From positions 124,001 to 188,000 of the forward strand of contig NZ_FMZV01000008.1 in the NCBI RefSeq assembly GCF_900101475.1: DNA of 64,000 bases. The letters are read 5' to 3'. Position numbers and translations under genes: made by a program. Below the pieces are notes generated by a model, which saw nothing but the letters and a program-made list of their open reading frames with translations, made no database searches and was not told the DNA's origin. Origin of the DNA: Ruegeria marina (GTDB lineage Bacteria > Pseudomonadota > Alphaproteobacteria > Rhodobacterales > Rhodobacteraceae). Shown here in pieces: positions 1-8,655 of this stretch; the first letter of the stretch is position 1, and the number at the start of each line of letters is the position of its first letter.

Positions 1-387
1 GTCGAGGCGATGCGGGTTCTCGACTGGATGGGCGTGGCCGATCTGGCCGAGAAACCCGCCGCCGGGCTGCCCTATACCGACGAGCGCCGGGTTGGCATCG
101 CCCGCGCGCTGATGTTCGCGCCCTCCTTTCTGCTGCTCGATGAACCGGCGGCGGGCATGTCCGAGGCCGAGGCCGACGACCTCGCCGCGCTGATCGCCCG
201 GGTGGCGGACGAGCTGGGCATCGGAGTTCTGCTGATCGAACATAATGTCGGGCTGGTGCTGTCGGTCAGCGCGCATGTCTATGTGCTCGATGCCGGGCAG
301 GTGATCGAGGAGGGTGACCGCGCCGCGATCACTGTCAGCCAGCGGGTACGAGACGCCTATTTCGGCGCCGATCAGGAGGCCGCGTGA
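1..387 (+). CDS. livG: ABC transporter ATP-binding protein, LivG-like (5' truncated by window edge)
   Basis: This is the C-terminal 128 residues of an ATPase that would energise branched-chain amino-acid or amide uptake at the inner membrane. The reading frame is open from base 1, so the Walker A half lies outside the window. Visible are the end of the signature region followed by a Walker B (FLLLDEPAAGM) and the H-loop (LLIEHNVGLV). The fused ending YFGADQEAA is typical of LivG ends. Its stop overlaps the start of the next ATPase gene by 4 bases, so it is the first visible gene of a liv-type operon. The exact substrate cannot be read from the sequence. Confidence 0.9.
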   Translation, partial: VEAMRVLDWMGVADLAEKPAAGLPYTDERRVGIARALMFAPSFLLLDEPAAGMSEAEADDLAALIARVADELGIGVLLIEHNVGLVLSVSAHVYVLDAGQVIEEGDRAAITVSQRVRDAYFGADQEAA

Positions 388-1127
388 TGTCGAAGCTGGG
401 GGTGTTCGATATCTCGGTACGCTACGGCAAGGTGCCGGCGGTGAACGATCTGACGCTGCATGTCGAAGAGGGCGAGCGCGTCTTTGTCTCAGGGCCGAAT
501 GGGGCGGGCAAGTCCTCGCTGCTCAAGGCGATCAGCGGCGCGGTGGCGACAAGCCATGGCCGTATCGAGATGGATGGCGATCTGTTGACCGGCCGCGCGC
601 CCGAGGCGATCGCCCGGCTGGGGCTGTCGATGGTGCCCGAGGGGCGCGAGATATTCTGCTCGCTGACGGTCGAGGAGAACCTGCGCGTGGGCACCGGGCT
701 GCGCCGCGATGCCGACGCGGTGGACGTGGATATCGCCGAAATCTACGCCAGCTTCCCGATCCTGGGCGAGCGCCGCAGCGCGGCGGCGGGTGCGCTGTCG
801 GGTGGACAGCAACAGATGCTGGCTATCGGCCGGGCACTGATGACGAACCCCAAGCTGATCATGGTCGACGAACCCTCGCTGGGGCTGGCGCCGAAGATCG
901 TGGACCAGGTCTATGACACGCTCTGCGCGTTGCAGGAGGAACGCGGGCTGACCCTGCTCATCGTCGAGCAAAGCTCGCTGCGCGCGGCCCGGGTGGGCGG
1001 GCGCATGGTGCTGATGCGCGGCGGGCGGATCGTGAGCGAGGGCAATGCCGCCGACATGGCCGACCGCGATGCGCTGGCTGCGGCCTATTTTGGCCAGTCC
1101 GGCAAACAGACGGAGACGGCAACATGA
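384..1127 (+). CDS. livF: ABC transporter ATP-binding protein, LivF-like
   Basis: Second ATPase of the Liv-type (HAAT family) importer, 247 residues, the usual LivF length. Walker A is GPNGAGKSS near residue 40, the signature LSGGQQQ near 138, Walker B LIMVDEPSLGL near 158, and the H-loop sits in the IVEQ stretch near 193. The start ATG overlaps the preceding stop (ATGA) and its own stop overlaps the permease start in the same way, so translation is probably coupled along the operon. Family assignment is firm; the transported amino acid or amide is unknown. Confidence 0.92.
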   Translation: MMSKLGVFDISVRYGKVPAVNDLTLHVEEGERVFVSGPNGAGKSSLLKAISGAVATSHGRIEMDGDLLTGRAPEAIARLGLSMVPEGREIFCSLTVEENLRVGTGLRRDADAVDVDIAEIYASFPILGERRSAAAGALSGGQQQMLAIGRALMTNPKLIMVDEPSLGLAPKIVDQVYDTLCALQEERGLTLLIVEQSSLRAARVGGRMVLMRGGRIVSEGNAADMADRDALAAAYFGQSGKQTETAT

Positions 1128-2038
1128 CCAATTTTGCCCAGCTTTTCTTTGATGCGACCTCGCTTGGCGGGCTCTATGCCATGGCGGCGCTGGGGATCGC
1201 ACTGATCTTCGGGGTGATGAACCTGGTGAACTTCGCGCATGGCGAATACATCGCCTTTTGCGTCTTCGCCCTGATCGTTCCCTCGACCGACGCGGTGGCG
1301 GTGATGTTTCTGGGCCACGCGCCAGCGCTGATCCTGATCCCGGTGATCCTTGCCCTGGGCGGGCTGGTCGCGGTGGCCAGCGAATATGCCGTATTCCGGC
1401 ATTTGCGGCGGGCCGATCCGGTGGCGATGATGATCGCCTCTTTCGCGCTGGGTTTCGTGATCCGAAACGCGTTGCTGGCCGCTTATGGCGGGCGGCCCAA
1501 GGCGATCAGCCTGTGGCCCGGGCTGAATATGCCCGTGAATATCGCCGGTGCCAGCGTACCGCTGTTGCAGCTGATCGTGATCGTAACGACCCTGCTGGTG
1601 GTGACCGGGCTGGCGCTGTTGCTGAAAAGGACCCGGATCGGGCTGGAAATGCGTGCCGCGGCCGAGAATTTCACCATGGCGCGGCTGTTGGGGGTGCGGG
1701 CCAACCGGGTGATCACCGGGGCCTTTGCCCTGTCGGGCGCGCTGGCTGCTGCGGTGGCGCTGATCATGGTGACGCAGACCGGTGTGGCCGACGTGAAGAT
1801 GGGCGGGCAGATCATGCTGGTGGCCTTTATCGCCACGGTTCTGGGCGGTCTGGGCTCACTTCCCGGCGCCGTGGCTGCCGGGTTCCTGGTGGGCATCGTT
1901 TCGGTTGTCTTGCAGGCCTGGCTGCCGCTCGAGGCGCGGCCGTTCCGCGATGCCTTTCTCTACACGCTGGTGATCGTCTGCCTGCTGCTGCGGCCGCAGG
2001 GGCTGTTCGTTCCCGCATCTGCCAAGCCGAGGGTCTGA
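1124..2038 (+). CDS. livH: Branched-chain amino acid-type ABC permease, LivH-like
   Basis: Integral membrane permease of 304 residues with about eight hydrophobic segments. It carries the LivH signature GLYAMAALGIALIFGVMNLVNFAHGE at its N terminus (shown by its parts GLYAMAALG and NLVNFAHGE) and the GGLGSLPGA EAA-like loop near residue 240 that docks the ATPases. It overlaps livF by 4 bases and is followed by livM after 1 base. It forms the channel with LivM in the inner membrane. Substrate not determinable here. Confidence 0.92.
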   Translation: MTNFAQLFFDATSLGGLYAMAALGIALIFGVMNLVNFAHGEYIAFCVFALIVPSTDAVAVMFLGHAPALILIPVILALGGLVAVASEYAVFRHLRRADPVAMMIASFALGFVIRNALLAAYGGRPKAISLWPGLNMPVNIAGASVPLLQLIVIVTTLLVVTGLALLLKRTRIGLEMRAAAENFTMARLLGVRANRVITGAFALSGALAAAVALIMVTQTGVADVKMGGQIMLVAFIATVLGGLGSLPGAVAAGFLVGIVSVVLQAWLPLEARPFRDAFLYTLVIVCLLLRPQGLFVPASAKPRV

Positions 2039-2039
2039 C

Positions 2040-3104
2040 ATGCAATCGCAACACGCAAGCAATCGTATCGCGGCCTATTCGACGCCGGTAATCCTGTCGG
2101 GTCTGCTTCTGGGCCTTGTCGTGCTGGTGGCGCTTTTCGGCGACAAGGCGCTGGCGCGTACCGCGGCCGAAACCCTGGTGCGGGTGGTGCTGGTGGTCTC
2201 GCTCTGGATCTTTGTCGGCAATTCGGGCGTGATCAGCTTTGGCCACGCGGGATATATGGCGATCGGCGCCTATTGCTCGGCCTGGCTGACGCTGAAACCG
2301 CAATCCAAGGCGCTGTTCCTGCCCGATCTGCCCGACTGGCTAATGCAGGCCCAGTGGCCAGTGTTCCCTGCGGCCATCGCGGGTGGGGTTCTGGCGGCCT
2401 TCATCGCGCTCGTGTCAGGTGCGGCCATCCTGCGGCTTTCGGGGATCGCCGCCTCGATTGCCACCTTCGCCTTTCTGGCCATCGTCAACACCGTCTATTC
2501 CAACTGGGAGGGGGTGACGGGGGCGACCAGCTCGGTCGTGGGGCTGCCGCGATACGTGGATCAGTGGGTGGCGCTGGGCTGGGCGGTTGCGGCGATCCTT
2601 GCGGCCAATCTCTATGCCAATTCCGCCTCGGGACTGGCGCTGAGGGCCACGCGCGAGGATGAGGTGGCCGCCCGTGCAAGCGGCATTGACATGTACCGAC
2701 ACCGGCTGCTTTCGCTGGTGATCTCGGGGTTCTTCACCGGTGTGTCCGGCGCGCTGCTGGGTCATTCCATCGGCGTGTTGAACCCTGACAGCTTCTATCT
2801 GGGGATCACCTTCATTTCGCTCGCCATGCTGGTGGTGGGTGGCATCGGCAGCCTGTCGGGTGCGGTCATGGGGGTCTTGCTGCTGTCCCTCCTGATCGAA
2901 CTGCTGGTGCGGGCCGAGCAGGGCGTGGCCATTGGTGCGACGCATTTCGCGATCCCCTCGGGCAGCCAGGAAATCCTGATCGGGATTGCGATGATCCTTG
3001 TGCTGATCGTGCGGCCCAACGGGCTGACTGCCGGTAAGGAATTCAAACTGAAGCCCCAATGGCTTCGCCAATCGCGCATGTACGGCGCGAAATCAACCAA
3101 CTGA
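2040..3104 (+). CDS. livM: Branched-chain amino acid-type ABC permease, LivM-like
   Basis: Second permease, 354 residues, with multiple transmembrane segments and the LivM motif NSGVISFGHAGYMAIGAY near residue 61 and the conserved GGIGSLSGAVMG loop near residue 270. It begins 1 base after livH and ends 11 bases before the binding-protein gene. The C-terminal cytoplasmic tail (about 25 residues, basic) is a little long. It pairs with LivH in the membrane. Confidence 0.92.
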   Translation: MQSQHASNRIAAYSTPVILSGLLLGLVVLVALFGDKALARTAAETLVRVVLVVSLWIFVGNSGVISFGHAGYMAIGAYCSAWLTLKPQSKALFLPDLPDWLMQAQWPVFPAAIAGGVLAAFIALVSGAAILRLSGIAASIATFAFLAIVNTVYSNWEGVTGATSSVVGLPRYVDQWVALGWAVAAILAANLYANSASGLALRATREDEVAARASGIDMYRHRLLSLVISGFFTGVSGALLGHSIGVLNPDSFYLGITFISLAMLVVGGIGSLSGAVMGVLLLSLLIELLVRAEQGVAIGATHFAIPSGSQEILIGIAMILVLIVRPNGLTAGKEFKLKPQWLRQSRMYGAKSTN

Positions 3105-3115
3105 GGAGTAGACCT

Positions 3116-4285
3116 GTGAAACGACTTGCACTTGCGTCGGCTTTTGCCGCGTTGGCATGGCCTGCCATGGCCGAGGATATCACCATCGGTTTCGCGATTG
3201 CGAAATCCGGCTGGATGGAGGCATACGATACGCCCGCCGCGACGGCTGCCAAGATCCGCATCTACGAGATCAATGCCAATGGCGGGCTGCTGGGCCGGCA
3301 GATCAAATGGGTGGAAGCCGACACCAAGACCGACCGCCAGCAATCGGCCAAGGCCGGGCTTCAGGTGATCGACGAAGGCGCCGACATGATGATCGTGAGC
3401 TGCGACTACGACTTCGGTGCGCCCGCGGCACTCTCGGCCGAGGCCGAGGGGATGGTCTCCTTCTTCCTCTGCGCCGAGGATGTGAAGGCCGGCATTCAGG
3501 GCGTCGGCCCGCATTCCTTCTCGGGTTCGGTGCTGGCGGCGGTGCAGGGCGCGACGATGGCCGAGTGGAGCCATGCCAGGCGCGGGGCCAGGACCGGCTA
3601 TGTGCTGCTGGATACCACCATCGAATACAACAAGGGGATCTGCAGCGGCTTCGACTGGATGTTCCCACGGATCGACGGGACCGAGATCGTGGGCCGCGAC
3701 ACGTTCAAGAACGATGATGCCTCGATCGCCAGCCAGATCACCCGGATCAAGGCACTGCCGGACGAGCCCGACGTGATCATGCTCTGCTCCTATATCCCCG
3801 GCGCCGCCTCGGCAGTGCGCCAGATCCGGGCGGCGGGGATCAATTCGCTGATACTCAACGGTTCTGCCGTAGACGGTTCCTACTGGCTGGATGCGACGCC
3901 TGATCTGTCGGGCTTTGCTGTGCCGGTGCAGGGGTCGATCTATGGCGATGATCCGCGGCCGGAGGTCGAGGCATTCAACCAGTCCTACGAAAAGGCCACC
4001 GGGGCTCGCCCGGCAAGCTCCTACGCCTATCCGGGCTATGTGCTGCTCGATCTCTGGGCCAAGGCCGTAGAACGGGCAGGCTCGCTCGATGGTGCCTCGG
4101 TGACGGCGGAGCTTGAAAGGATGCAGGGCGAGCCGACCGCATTCGGCCCGCGCACCTTCACGGCCGATCTGCACCACCAGAACTTTGCCGAAATGCAGAT
4201 CGTCGAGATCACGAACGGAAAACCGGCCGTTGCCGACAACTGGACAATCAGTCAACCAGTGCCGCTTGATGTACTGTTGAAGTGA
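3116..4285 (+). CDS. ABC transporter periplasmic substrate-binding protein (Liv/amide family)
   Basis: Periplasmic binding protein of type I fold, 389 residues. A GTG start at 3116 is chosen because it follows GAGGAG at the right spacing and gives a clean signal peptide (VKRLALASAFAALAWPAMA, cleavage before EDITIGF). The mature N terminus ITIGFAIAKSG and the block YEINANGGLLGRQI are typical of the LivK/AmiC/UrtA family. Longer in-frame starts upstream would run into livM. Here the binding-protein gene is last in the operon, unlike the other transporters in this window. Ligand unknown: amino acid, amide or urea derivative. Confidence 0.9.
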   Translation: MKRLALASAFAALAWPAMAEDITIGFAIAKSGWMEAYDTPAATAAKIRIYEINANGGLLGRQIKWVEADTKTDRQQSAKAGLQVIDEGADMMIVSCDYDFGAPAALSAEAEGMVSFFLCAEDVKAGIQGVGPHSFSGSVLAAVQGATMAEWSHARRGARTGYVLLDTTIEYNKGICSGFDWMFPRIDGTEIVGRDTFKNDDASIASQITRIKALPDEPDVIMLCSYIPGAASAVRQIRAAGINSLILNGSAVDGSYWLDATPDLSGFAVPVQGSIYGDDPRPEVEAFNQSYEKATGARPASSYAYPGYVLLDLWAKAVERAGSLDGASVTAELERMQGEPTAFGPRTFTADLHHQNFAEMQIVEITNGKPAVADNWTISQPVPLDVLLK

Positions 4286-4313
4286 CTTGAAACCGGTGTT
4301 TCAGCTGAGAAAA

Positions 4314-4337
4314 GTGCCCCCGCGAATGCGGGGGTGC
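4314..4337 (+). terminator. Hairpin after the liv operon
   Basis: CCCCCGC (4317-4323) and GCGGGGG (4328-4334) pair around a GAAT loop, with G-U pairs extending the stem outward. It lies 28 bases after the binding-protein stop. There is no U tract, so it may protect the 3' end or assist termination rather than terminate alone. Confidence 0.55.
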
Positions 4338-4358
4338 ATTCGCCATCGTCAAGGCAAA

Positions 4359-4425
4359 CCCGCAACCTGCTTCTATCCATGTCGCTAGGAAAACCTTGCA
4401 AAACCGGGGCCGTCCACAAATGACA
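4359..4425 (+). repeat. Intergenic repeat, copy 1 (partner at 20872-20939)
   Basis: About 67 bases starting CCCGCAACCTGCTTC and ending CCACAAATGAC recur with roughly 80 percent identity at 20872-20939. The central TTGCAAAACC...GCCG is reminiscent of the codons near the transposase C terminus of the decayed IS6 elements seen elsewhere in the window, but the match is too short to be sure. Both copies lie in gaps after transporter operons. Confidence 0.6.
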
Positions 4426-4481
4426 GCACCCACCGGCTCGTTTGAATGTGTGCTTGTGGCCTTTGGACGGTTTCAGCTCAA

Positions 4482-5411
4482 CTATCGTAACAATCTTGCA
4501 CTCCAGCGCTCCTCCTCAACAGCCCGTCGGACCAGATCAAAGATCAGATCGCAAATCGCTTCGGTTGCATACGAGGGTGGACGGGATGCGAGATTGCATA
4601 GATAGAGTGTGCGAGACAGGGTTGGAGAAACAATCGGTCTTGCCCGCACCGTTCCCCGATCGAGCTGTTCCTGCATGAACAGTCGCGTGCCAATGACACA
4701 ACCAAGCCCCGCCTCGACTGCGCCACCGATAGCCTGCACCGAGTTCATCTGAAGGATGGCTCGGGCCTCGATCTTCTTAAGCAGCGCCACATCATCCATG
4801 ATCGCCCGAGCCGATATACCCTGGCGGACCAGGATGATCGGAAGCTCCAACAAGTCTGAGAAGGTAATCGGGTCGTCGGTGTCGCCGATGACTTCCGGGC
4901 GACCGACACAGACCATGGTTTCCTCCAGAACTGGCTGGCTCCGCAAGCCGGCCTCGGCAGGCGGGTTATAAATCAGCGCCATGTCGACGTCGGACGCCAG
5001 CAGAAGCGGCAAAGCGGCTCCCGAGAGACTTTCGCTCAAAACAAGCTTCACATCCGGGTAATCACGAAGAACGATTGACAGCAATTCGACTCCAATTGCC
5101 TTGACACTCGAGTAGGACATGCCGACGGCGACTTGCCCGGCGATCCGCCGGTCGGCCGTCTTCAGATCGGTTTGCGCGGCCTCGATGGCTTTCAGGATCG
5201 ACCTTGCATGTTCGTACAGGCGCAGGCCGGCTGCCGTTGGCTCCATGCCCCGTGACTTGCGCCGAAAGAGCTGTGTTCCGAGCTGCGCCTCGAGTTGCCC
5301 GAGCTGATGACTGAGTGCAGACGCCGCCACGCGCACTTCTTCGGCGGCGCGGTTCAGCGATCCGAACTCATAGATGGCAGCGAAATATCGTAGCTGACGC
5401 GTATCAAGCAT
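4482..5411 (-). CDS. LysR family transcriptional regulator
   Basis: 309-residue LysR regulator. The N-terminal winged helix (MLDTRQLRYFAAIYEFGSL, then AAEEVRVAASALSHQLGQLE) is followed by the effector-binding domain. An ATG at 5411 is preferred over an upstream TTG at 5456 because LysR proteins begin about 3-5 residues before the LRYF block. It is divergent from the CoA-transferase gene with 87 bases between, the classic arrangement for a LysR controlling the adjacent catabolic operon. Inducer unknown, probably the CoA-ester or dicarboxylate handled by the neighbours. Confidence 0.92.
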   Translation of the reverse strand: MLDTRQLRYFAAIYEFGSLNRAAEEVRVAASALSHQLGQLEAQLGTQLFRRKSRGMEPTAAGLRLYEHARSILKAIEAAQTDLKTADRRIAGQVAVGMSYSSVKAIGVELLSIVLRDYPDVKLVLSESLSGAALPLLLASDVDMALIYNPPAEAGLRSQPVLEETMVCVGRPEVIGDTDDPITFSDLLELPIILVRQGISARAIMDDVALLKKIEARAILQMNSVQAIGGAVEAGLGCVIGTRLFMQEQLDRGTVRARPIVSPTLSRTLYLCNLASRPPSYATEAICDLIFDLVRRAVEEERWSARLLR

Positions 5412-5498
5412 TCTGGATTTCCGAATGGAGGGCTGAATACTCTCTAATACCCTCAATTCTTCAGGTTGGCTATCCTACGACTCGGAGGAGGATTGCGG

Positions 5499-6686
5499 AT
5501 GGCAGACAGGTTTCAACCACTGGCGGGGCTACGTGTGGTCGAGATGACCCATATGATCATGGGGCCATCCTGTGGTATGTTCCTGGGCTTTCTCGGTGCC
5601 GAGGTCATCAAGGTCGAGCCGCCTGAAGGCGACAAGACGCGCGATCTGACAGGCATGGGCCGCGGTTTCTACCCGACATTCAATCGAGGCAAGAAAAGCG
5701 TTACGCTCGACCTCAAGTGCGAGGCCGGCATCGCCGCGTTGCATGACCTGCTGGAAACGGCGGACGTCTTCATCGAGAACTTTCGCGACGAAAGCCTGAT
5801 CCGCATGGGCCTTGCCCCTGATGTCCTGCGGGCGAAGTATCCTCGCCTGATCGTATCTTCTCTGAAGGGGTTCCTGAAAGGGCCCTATGAGAAGCGCACC
5901 GCGCTGGATGAAGTGGTGCAAATGATGACCGGAATGGCTTACATGACCGGCCCCACCGGGCGACCTTTGCGTATCGGGTCTTCGGCCAATGATATCATGG
6001 GTGGACTCTTCGGCGCCTTCGGGATTCTCGCAGCGCTCTATCAGCGGCAGACAGACGGGCAGGGGCATGCGGTCCGCACCGGATTGTTCGAGAACTGCCT
6101 TTTGCTCGTGGCCCAACACATGGTTCAGTTTGACATCGAAGGCCGCGAGGCCCCGCCCATGCCCGAGCGGGAATTCTCCTGGGCCGTGTACGACATCTTT
6201 GAAACCAAAGGCGGGCGGCAGATCTTCGTGGGAGCCGTCACCGAAGGCCAGTGGGTCACGCTGTGCAAGCTGCTGGACCTCAACGATCTTCTGAGTGATC
6301 CCCGCCTTCAGGACCGGATGGCACAGATAGAGGCACGGGAATGGACGCTGCCCATCTTCGCCCAAGCCGTCAGGGAGCGGGAATTCGAAGAGCTTATTTC
6401 CGCTTTGGAACAGGCGGGAATCCCCTTTGCGCCCATCCACCGACCGGCGGAAATGTACTCGGACCCTCATGTTCTGCGCGAGGGCGGGCTGCTGACCTCG
6501 CAACTGCCAGAGGGACAGAGCTACCGCGCACCGGGACTGCCCTTTGAAGTCGACCAGACGCTTGTTGTGGGCCCATCTGTCGATATCGCCGAGGTTGGCG
6601 CAGATACGGCAGATGTGCTCGGTGGTCTCGGGCTGAATGAAGAGGAGATCAGTCAGGCAAGCGGCAGAGCGATCGTGGTAGCATGA
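5499..6686 (+). CDS. Class III (CaiB/BaiF family) CoA-transferase
   Basis: 395-residue CoA-transferase that moves CoA between carboxylic acids. It shows the family start LAGLRVVEMTHMIMGP, the LGAEVIKVEPPEGD block and the conserved NRGKKSVTLDL, with catalytic aspartate expected near residue 160 in the family. The ATG at 5499 is preceded by GGAGGAG (5484-5490); an in-frame TTG at 5466 lacks this. It overlaps the next gene by 4 bases. With an HMG-CoA-lyase-like partner it most likely activates a hydroxy-dicarboxylate such as 3-hydroxy-3-methylglutarate or a relative; the substrate is inferred. Confidence 0.9.
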   Translation: MADRFQPLAGLRVVEMTHMIMGPSCGMFLGFLGAEVIKVEPPEGDKTRDLTGMGRGFYPTFNRGKKSVTLDLKCEAGIAALHDLLETADVFIENFRDESLIRMGLAPDVLRAKYPRLIVSSLKGFLKGPYEKRTALDEVVQMMTGMAYMTGPTGRPLRIGSSANDIMGGLFGAFGILAALYQRQTDGQGHAVRTGLFENCLLLVAQHMVQFDIEGREAPPMPEREFSWAVYDIFETKGGRQIFVGAVTEGQWVTLCKLLDLNDLLSDPRLQDRMAQIEAREWTLPIFAQAVREREFEELISALEQAGIPFAPIHRPAEMYSDPHVLREGGLLTSQLPEGQSYRAPGLPFEVDQTLVVGPSVDIAEVGADTADVLGGLGLNEEEISQASGRAIVVA

Positions 6687-7636
6687 AGAGACTGTCGCAA
6701 ATCTACCCCTCGGACCGGATCAGCCTGCGCGAAGTCGGCTTGCGCGATGGATTGCAGCTTGTGCGGACCTGGCCTGACACCGAGGCGAAACGCGCTTGGC
6801 TGGCGGCTGAGGCCCGCGCCGGCGTTCGGCATTTCGAGGTCGGCTCATTCCTGCCCGCAGCCCGCTTTCCACAATTCGGCGATATTCTGGAAGTTATCGA
6901 GACCGCCGGGACGCTTGGTCTGCATTCCGCGGCACTCGCCCTGAACGAACGTGGGGTCGAGGAGGGGGTGGCCTCGGGTGTCAGCGAAGTGGTCTGCGTT
7001 GTCTCGGCAACTGAAGAGCACAGCCAAGCCAACATGCGACGCTCGCGCGCCAACGCGGTGTCTCTAGTTGGGCAGCTTGCCGCCCGGCGCGATGCAATTG
7101 CACCGGACAAGGTCGTCAATGCCGGGATCGCGATGGCCTTTGGTTGCTCGATTTCGGGTGCCGTCGCGCCTGCCGAGGTCTTGCGCCTGGCTGAGGCCTG
7201 TCTCGATGAAGGAGCCGACATTGTCGGTCTTGCGGATACCGTGGGCTATGCTGGGCCGCGCGCGGTCGGTGCGCTTTGCGCCGCCATGGCGCGTCTTTGC
7301 GGTGACCGGCCGTTCATCATCCATCTTCACGACACCCGCGGCATGGGGGTGGCGAATGCGGCCGCCGCGCTGGACAACGGCGCACGCGTTATTGATGCTT
7401 CGCTCGGTGGGCTGGGCGGTTGTCCCTTTGCACCGGGTGCGACGGGAAACGTGGTATTCGAGGATATCGTGTTCTTGGCTGAAAGCATGGGATTTCCCAC
7501 CTGCATCGATCTGGAGGGACTGAAGAAGGCCCGGGCAATCGCCGAGGAGTCGATGCCGGGCGAGGCGTTTCACGGGGCGCTCAATCGCGCCGGACCGCCG
7601 CAAAACGCAGCCTGGCGCGCAAAGCCAGCTGCCTGA
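6683..7636 (+). CDS. HMG-CoA lyase-like DRE-TIM metallolyase
   Basis: 317-residue TIM-barrel lyase of the HMGL family. Present are the metal and catalytic RD pair in LREVGLRDGLQ, the metal-binding histidines in IIHLHDTRGMG and the glycine-rich catalytic cysteine loop GLGGCPFAPGATGN. This family splits 3-hydroxy-3-methylglutaryl-CoA or similar acyl-CoAs into acetyl-CoA plus a keto product. Its start overlaps the CoA-transferase stop (ATGA), so activation and cleavage are coupled. The substrate could equally be a citramalyl- or related CoA ester. Confidence 0.88.
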   Translation: MKRLSQIYPSDRISLREVGLRDGLQLVRTWPDTEAKRAWLAAEARAGVRHFEVGSFLPAARFPQFGDILEVIETAGTLGLHSAALALNERGVEEGVASGVSEVVCVVSATEEHSQANMRRSRANAVSLVGQLAARRDAIAPDKVVNAGIAMAFGCSISGAVAPAEVLRLAEACLDEGADIVGLADTVGYAGPRAVGALCAAMARLCGDRPFIIHLHDTRGMGVANAAAALDNGARVIDASLGGLGGCPFAPGATGNVVFEDIVFLAESMGFPTCIDLEGLKKARAIAEESMPGEAFHGALNRAGPPQNAAWRAKPAA

Positions 7637-7662
7637 GTTCATATCAAAGGGAGGAAACCGAC

Positions 7663-8649
7663 ATGAACCCGATCAAGAAATCCGCGCTGGTTTTCACCGG
7701 CCTGGTGGCCAGCGCGACCGGCGCGATGGCCCAGACGGAGATGCGCTGCAGCCACCAGTTGCCGCCTGCACACCACATCGCACAGGTCATTGACCGGTGG
7801 GCAGCCGAGGTCGAGGCTCTGTCCGAGGGCGAGATCGATGTGCAGATATTCGGGGCCGACAGCCTCGTGGGCGCACGCGAGAATATCGTCGCGACCGCCA
7901 AGGGCGACATCGAATGCGCCTTTTCTCTGAACTTCCAGTGGGGCAAGACGCTGCCCATCATGAACGTCACTGTCGCGCCCTTCGCATTCGGTGACGTCGA
8001 TATCTGGCGCAAGTGGCCAACCTCGGAGGCTGCCGCTTTCCTCGAGGAGAAGCTTCTCGAGAAAGGGGTGAAAAACGTCGTTTGGATGTTTCAGACCAAT
8101 ACCAGCGTCTTCACCACGAATGGCGAACCCCTTGTCGCGCCCGAGGACTTCCAGGGTCTGAAGTTCCGCGGCCTCACGCCGCCGTTCGACGCAGCATTCA
8201 CCGCACTTGGCGCCACACCCACGGCCATGCCCGGTTCGGAAGTCTATCAGGCTCTCGCTACAGGGGTGATCGATGGGGCCATTACCGACGTGGCCGCGGC
8301 CGTTTCGCGGAAGTATTACGAAGTGCAGGATGCCTTTACCGTCGTGCCCGTCCTGTCGGCCTATCTGCACGGTTATCTGAATCCCGCCTTCTATGACGGT
8401 TTGTCCGACAAGTCGAAGGCTGCTCTGGAGGAAGCGGGTCTCAAGGCGGCAGAATGGGCGGTGGAAGCCTCGGTAGCAGCCGGTGCAGCCGGGCCTGATC
8501 AGCTTCGCGAGAAGGGTGTGAAGGTCCATATCGCGACGCCAGAGGAAAACGCGGCGCTGGAAGCCGTCATGCGTCCGGCTTTCGACAAGGCCTTCGGCGA
8601 GGGCGATGCAGCCAGCCAGAAGTTGCTCGACCTTCTGGCGAAGATGTAA
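7663..8649 (+). CDS. dctP: TRAP transporter substrate-binding protein, DctP family
   Basis: 328-residue periplasmic receptor. A Sec signal peptide (SALVFTGLVASATGAMAQ) is followed by the family core, including the AMPGSEVYQALATGVIDG block with the conserved acidic and glycine residues. AGGGAGG lies 8-14 bases before the ATG. It follows the CoA-transferase/lyase pair by 26 bases, so it probably delivers their substrate. Six bases separate it from dctQ, and a terminator-like hairpin lies in the first codons of dctQ. Confidence 0.92.
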   Translation: MNPIKKSALVFTGLVASATGAMAQTEMRCSHQLPPAHHIAQVIDRWAAEVEALSEGEIDVQIFGADSLVGARENIVATAKGDIECAFSLNFQWGKTLPIMNVTVAPFAFGDVDIWRKWPTSEAAAFLEEKLLEKGVKNVVWMFQTNTSVFTTNGEPLVAPEDFQGLKFRGLTPPFDAAFTALGATPTAMPGSEVYQALATGVIDGAITDVAAAVSRKYYEVQDAFTVVPVLSAYLHGYLNPAFYDGLSDKSKAALEEAGLKAAEWAVEASVAAGAAGPDQLREKGVKVHIATPEENAALEAVMRPAFDKAFGEGDAASQKLLDLLAKM

Positions 8650-8655
8650 GCGCCA

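Noticed and set aside
2795-4255. Long minus-strand open frame (486 codons) across livM and the binding protein
   Set aside because: Runs antisense to two well-supported genes; its translation is low-complexity and shows no motif. It is a high-GC shadow.
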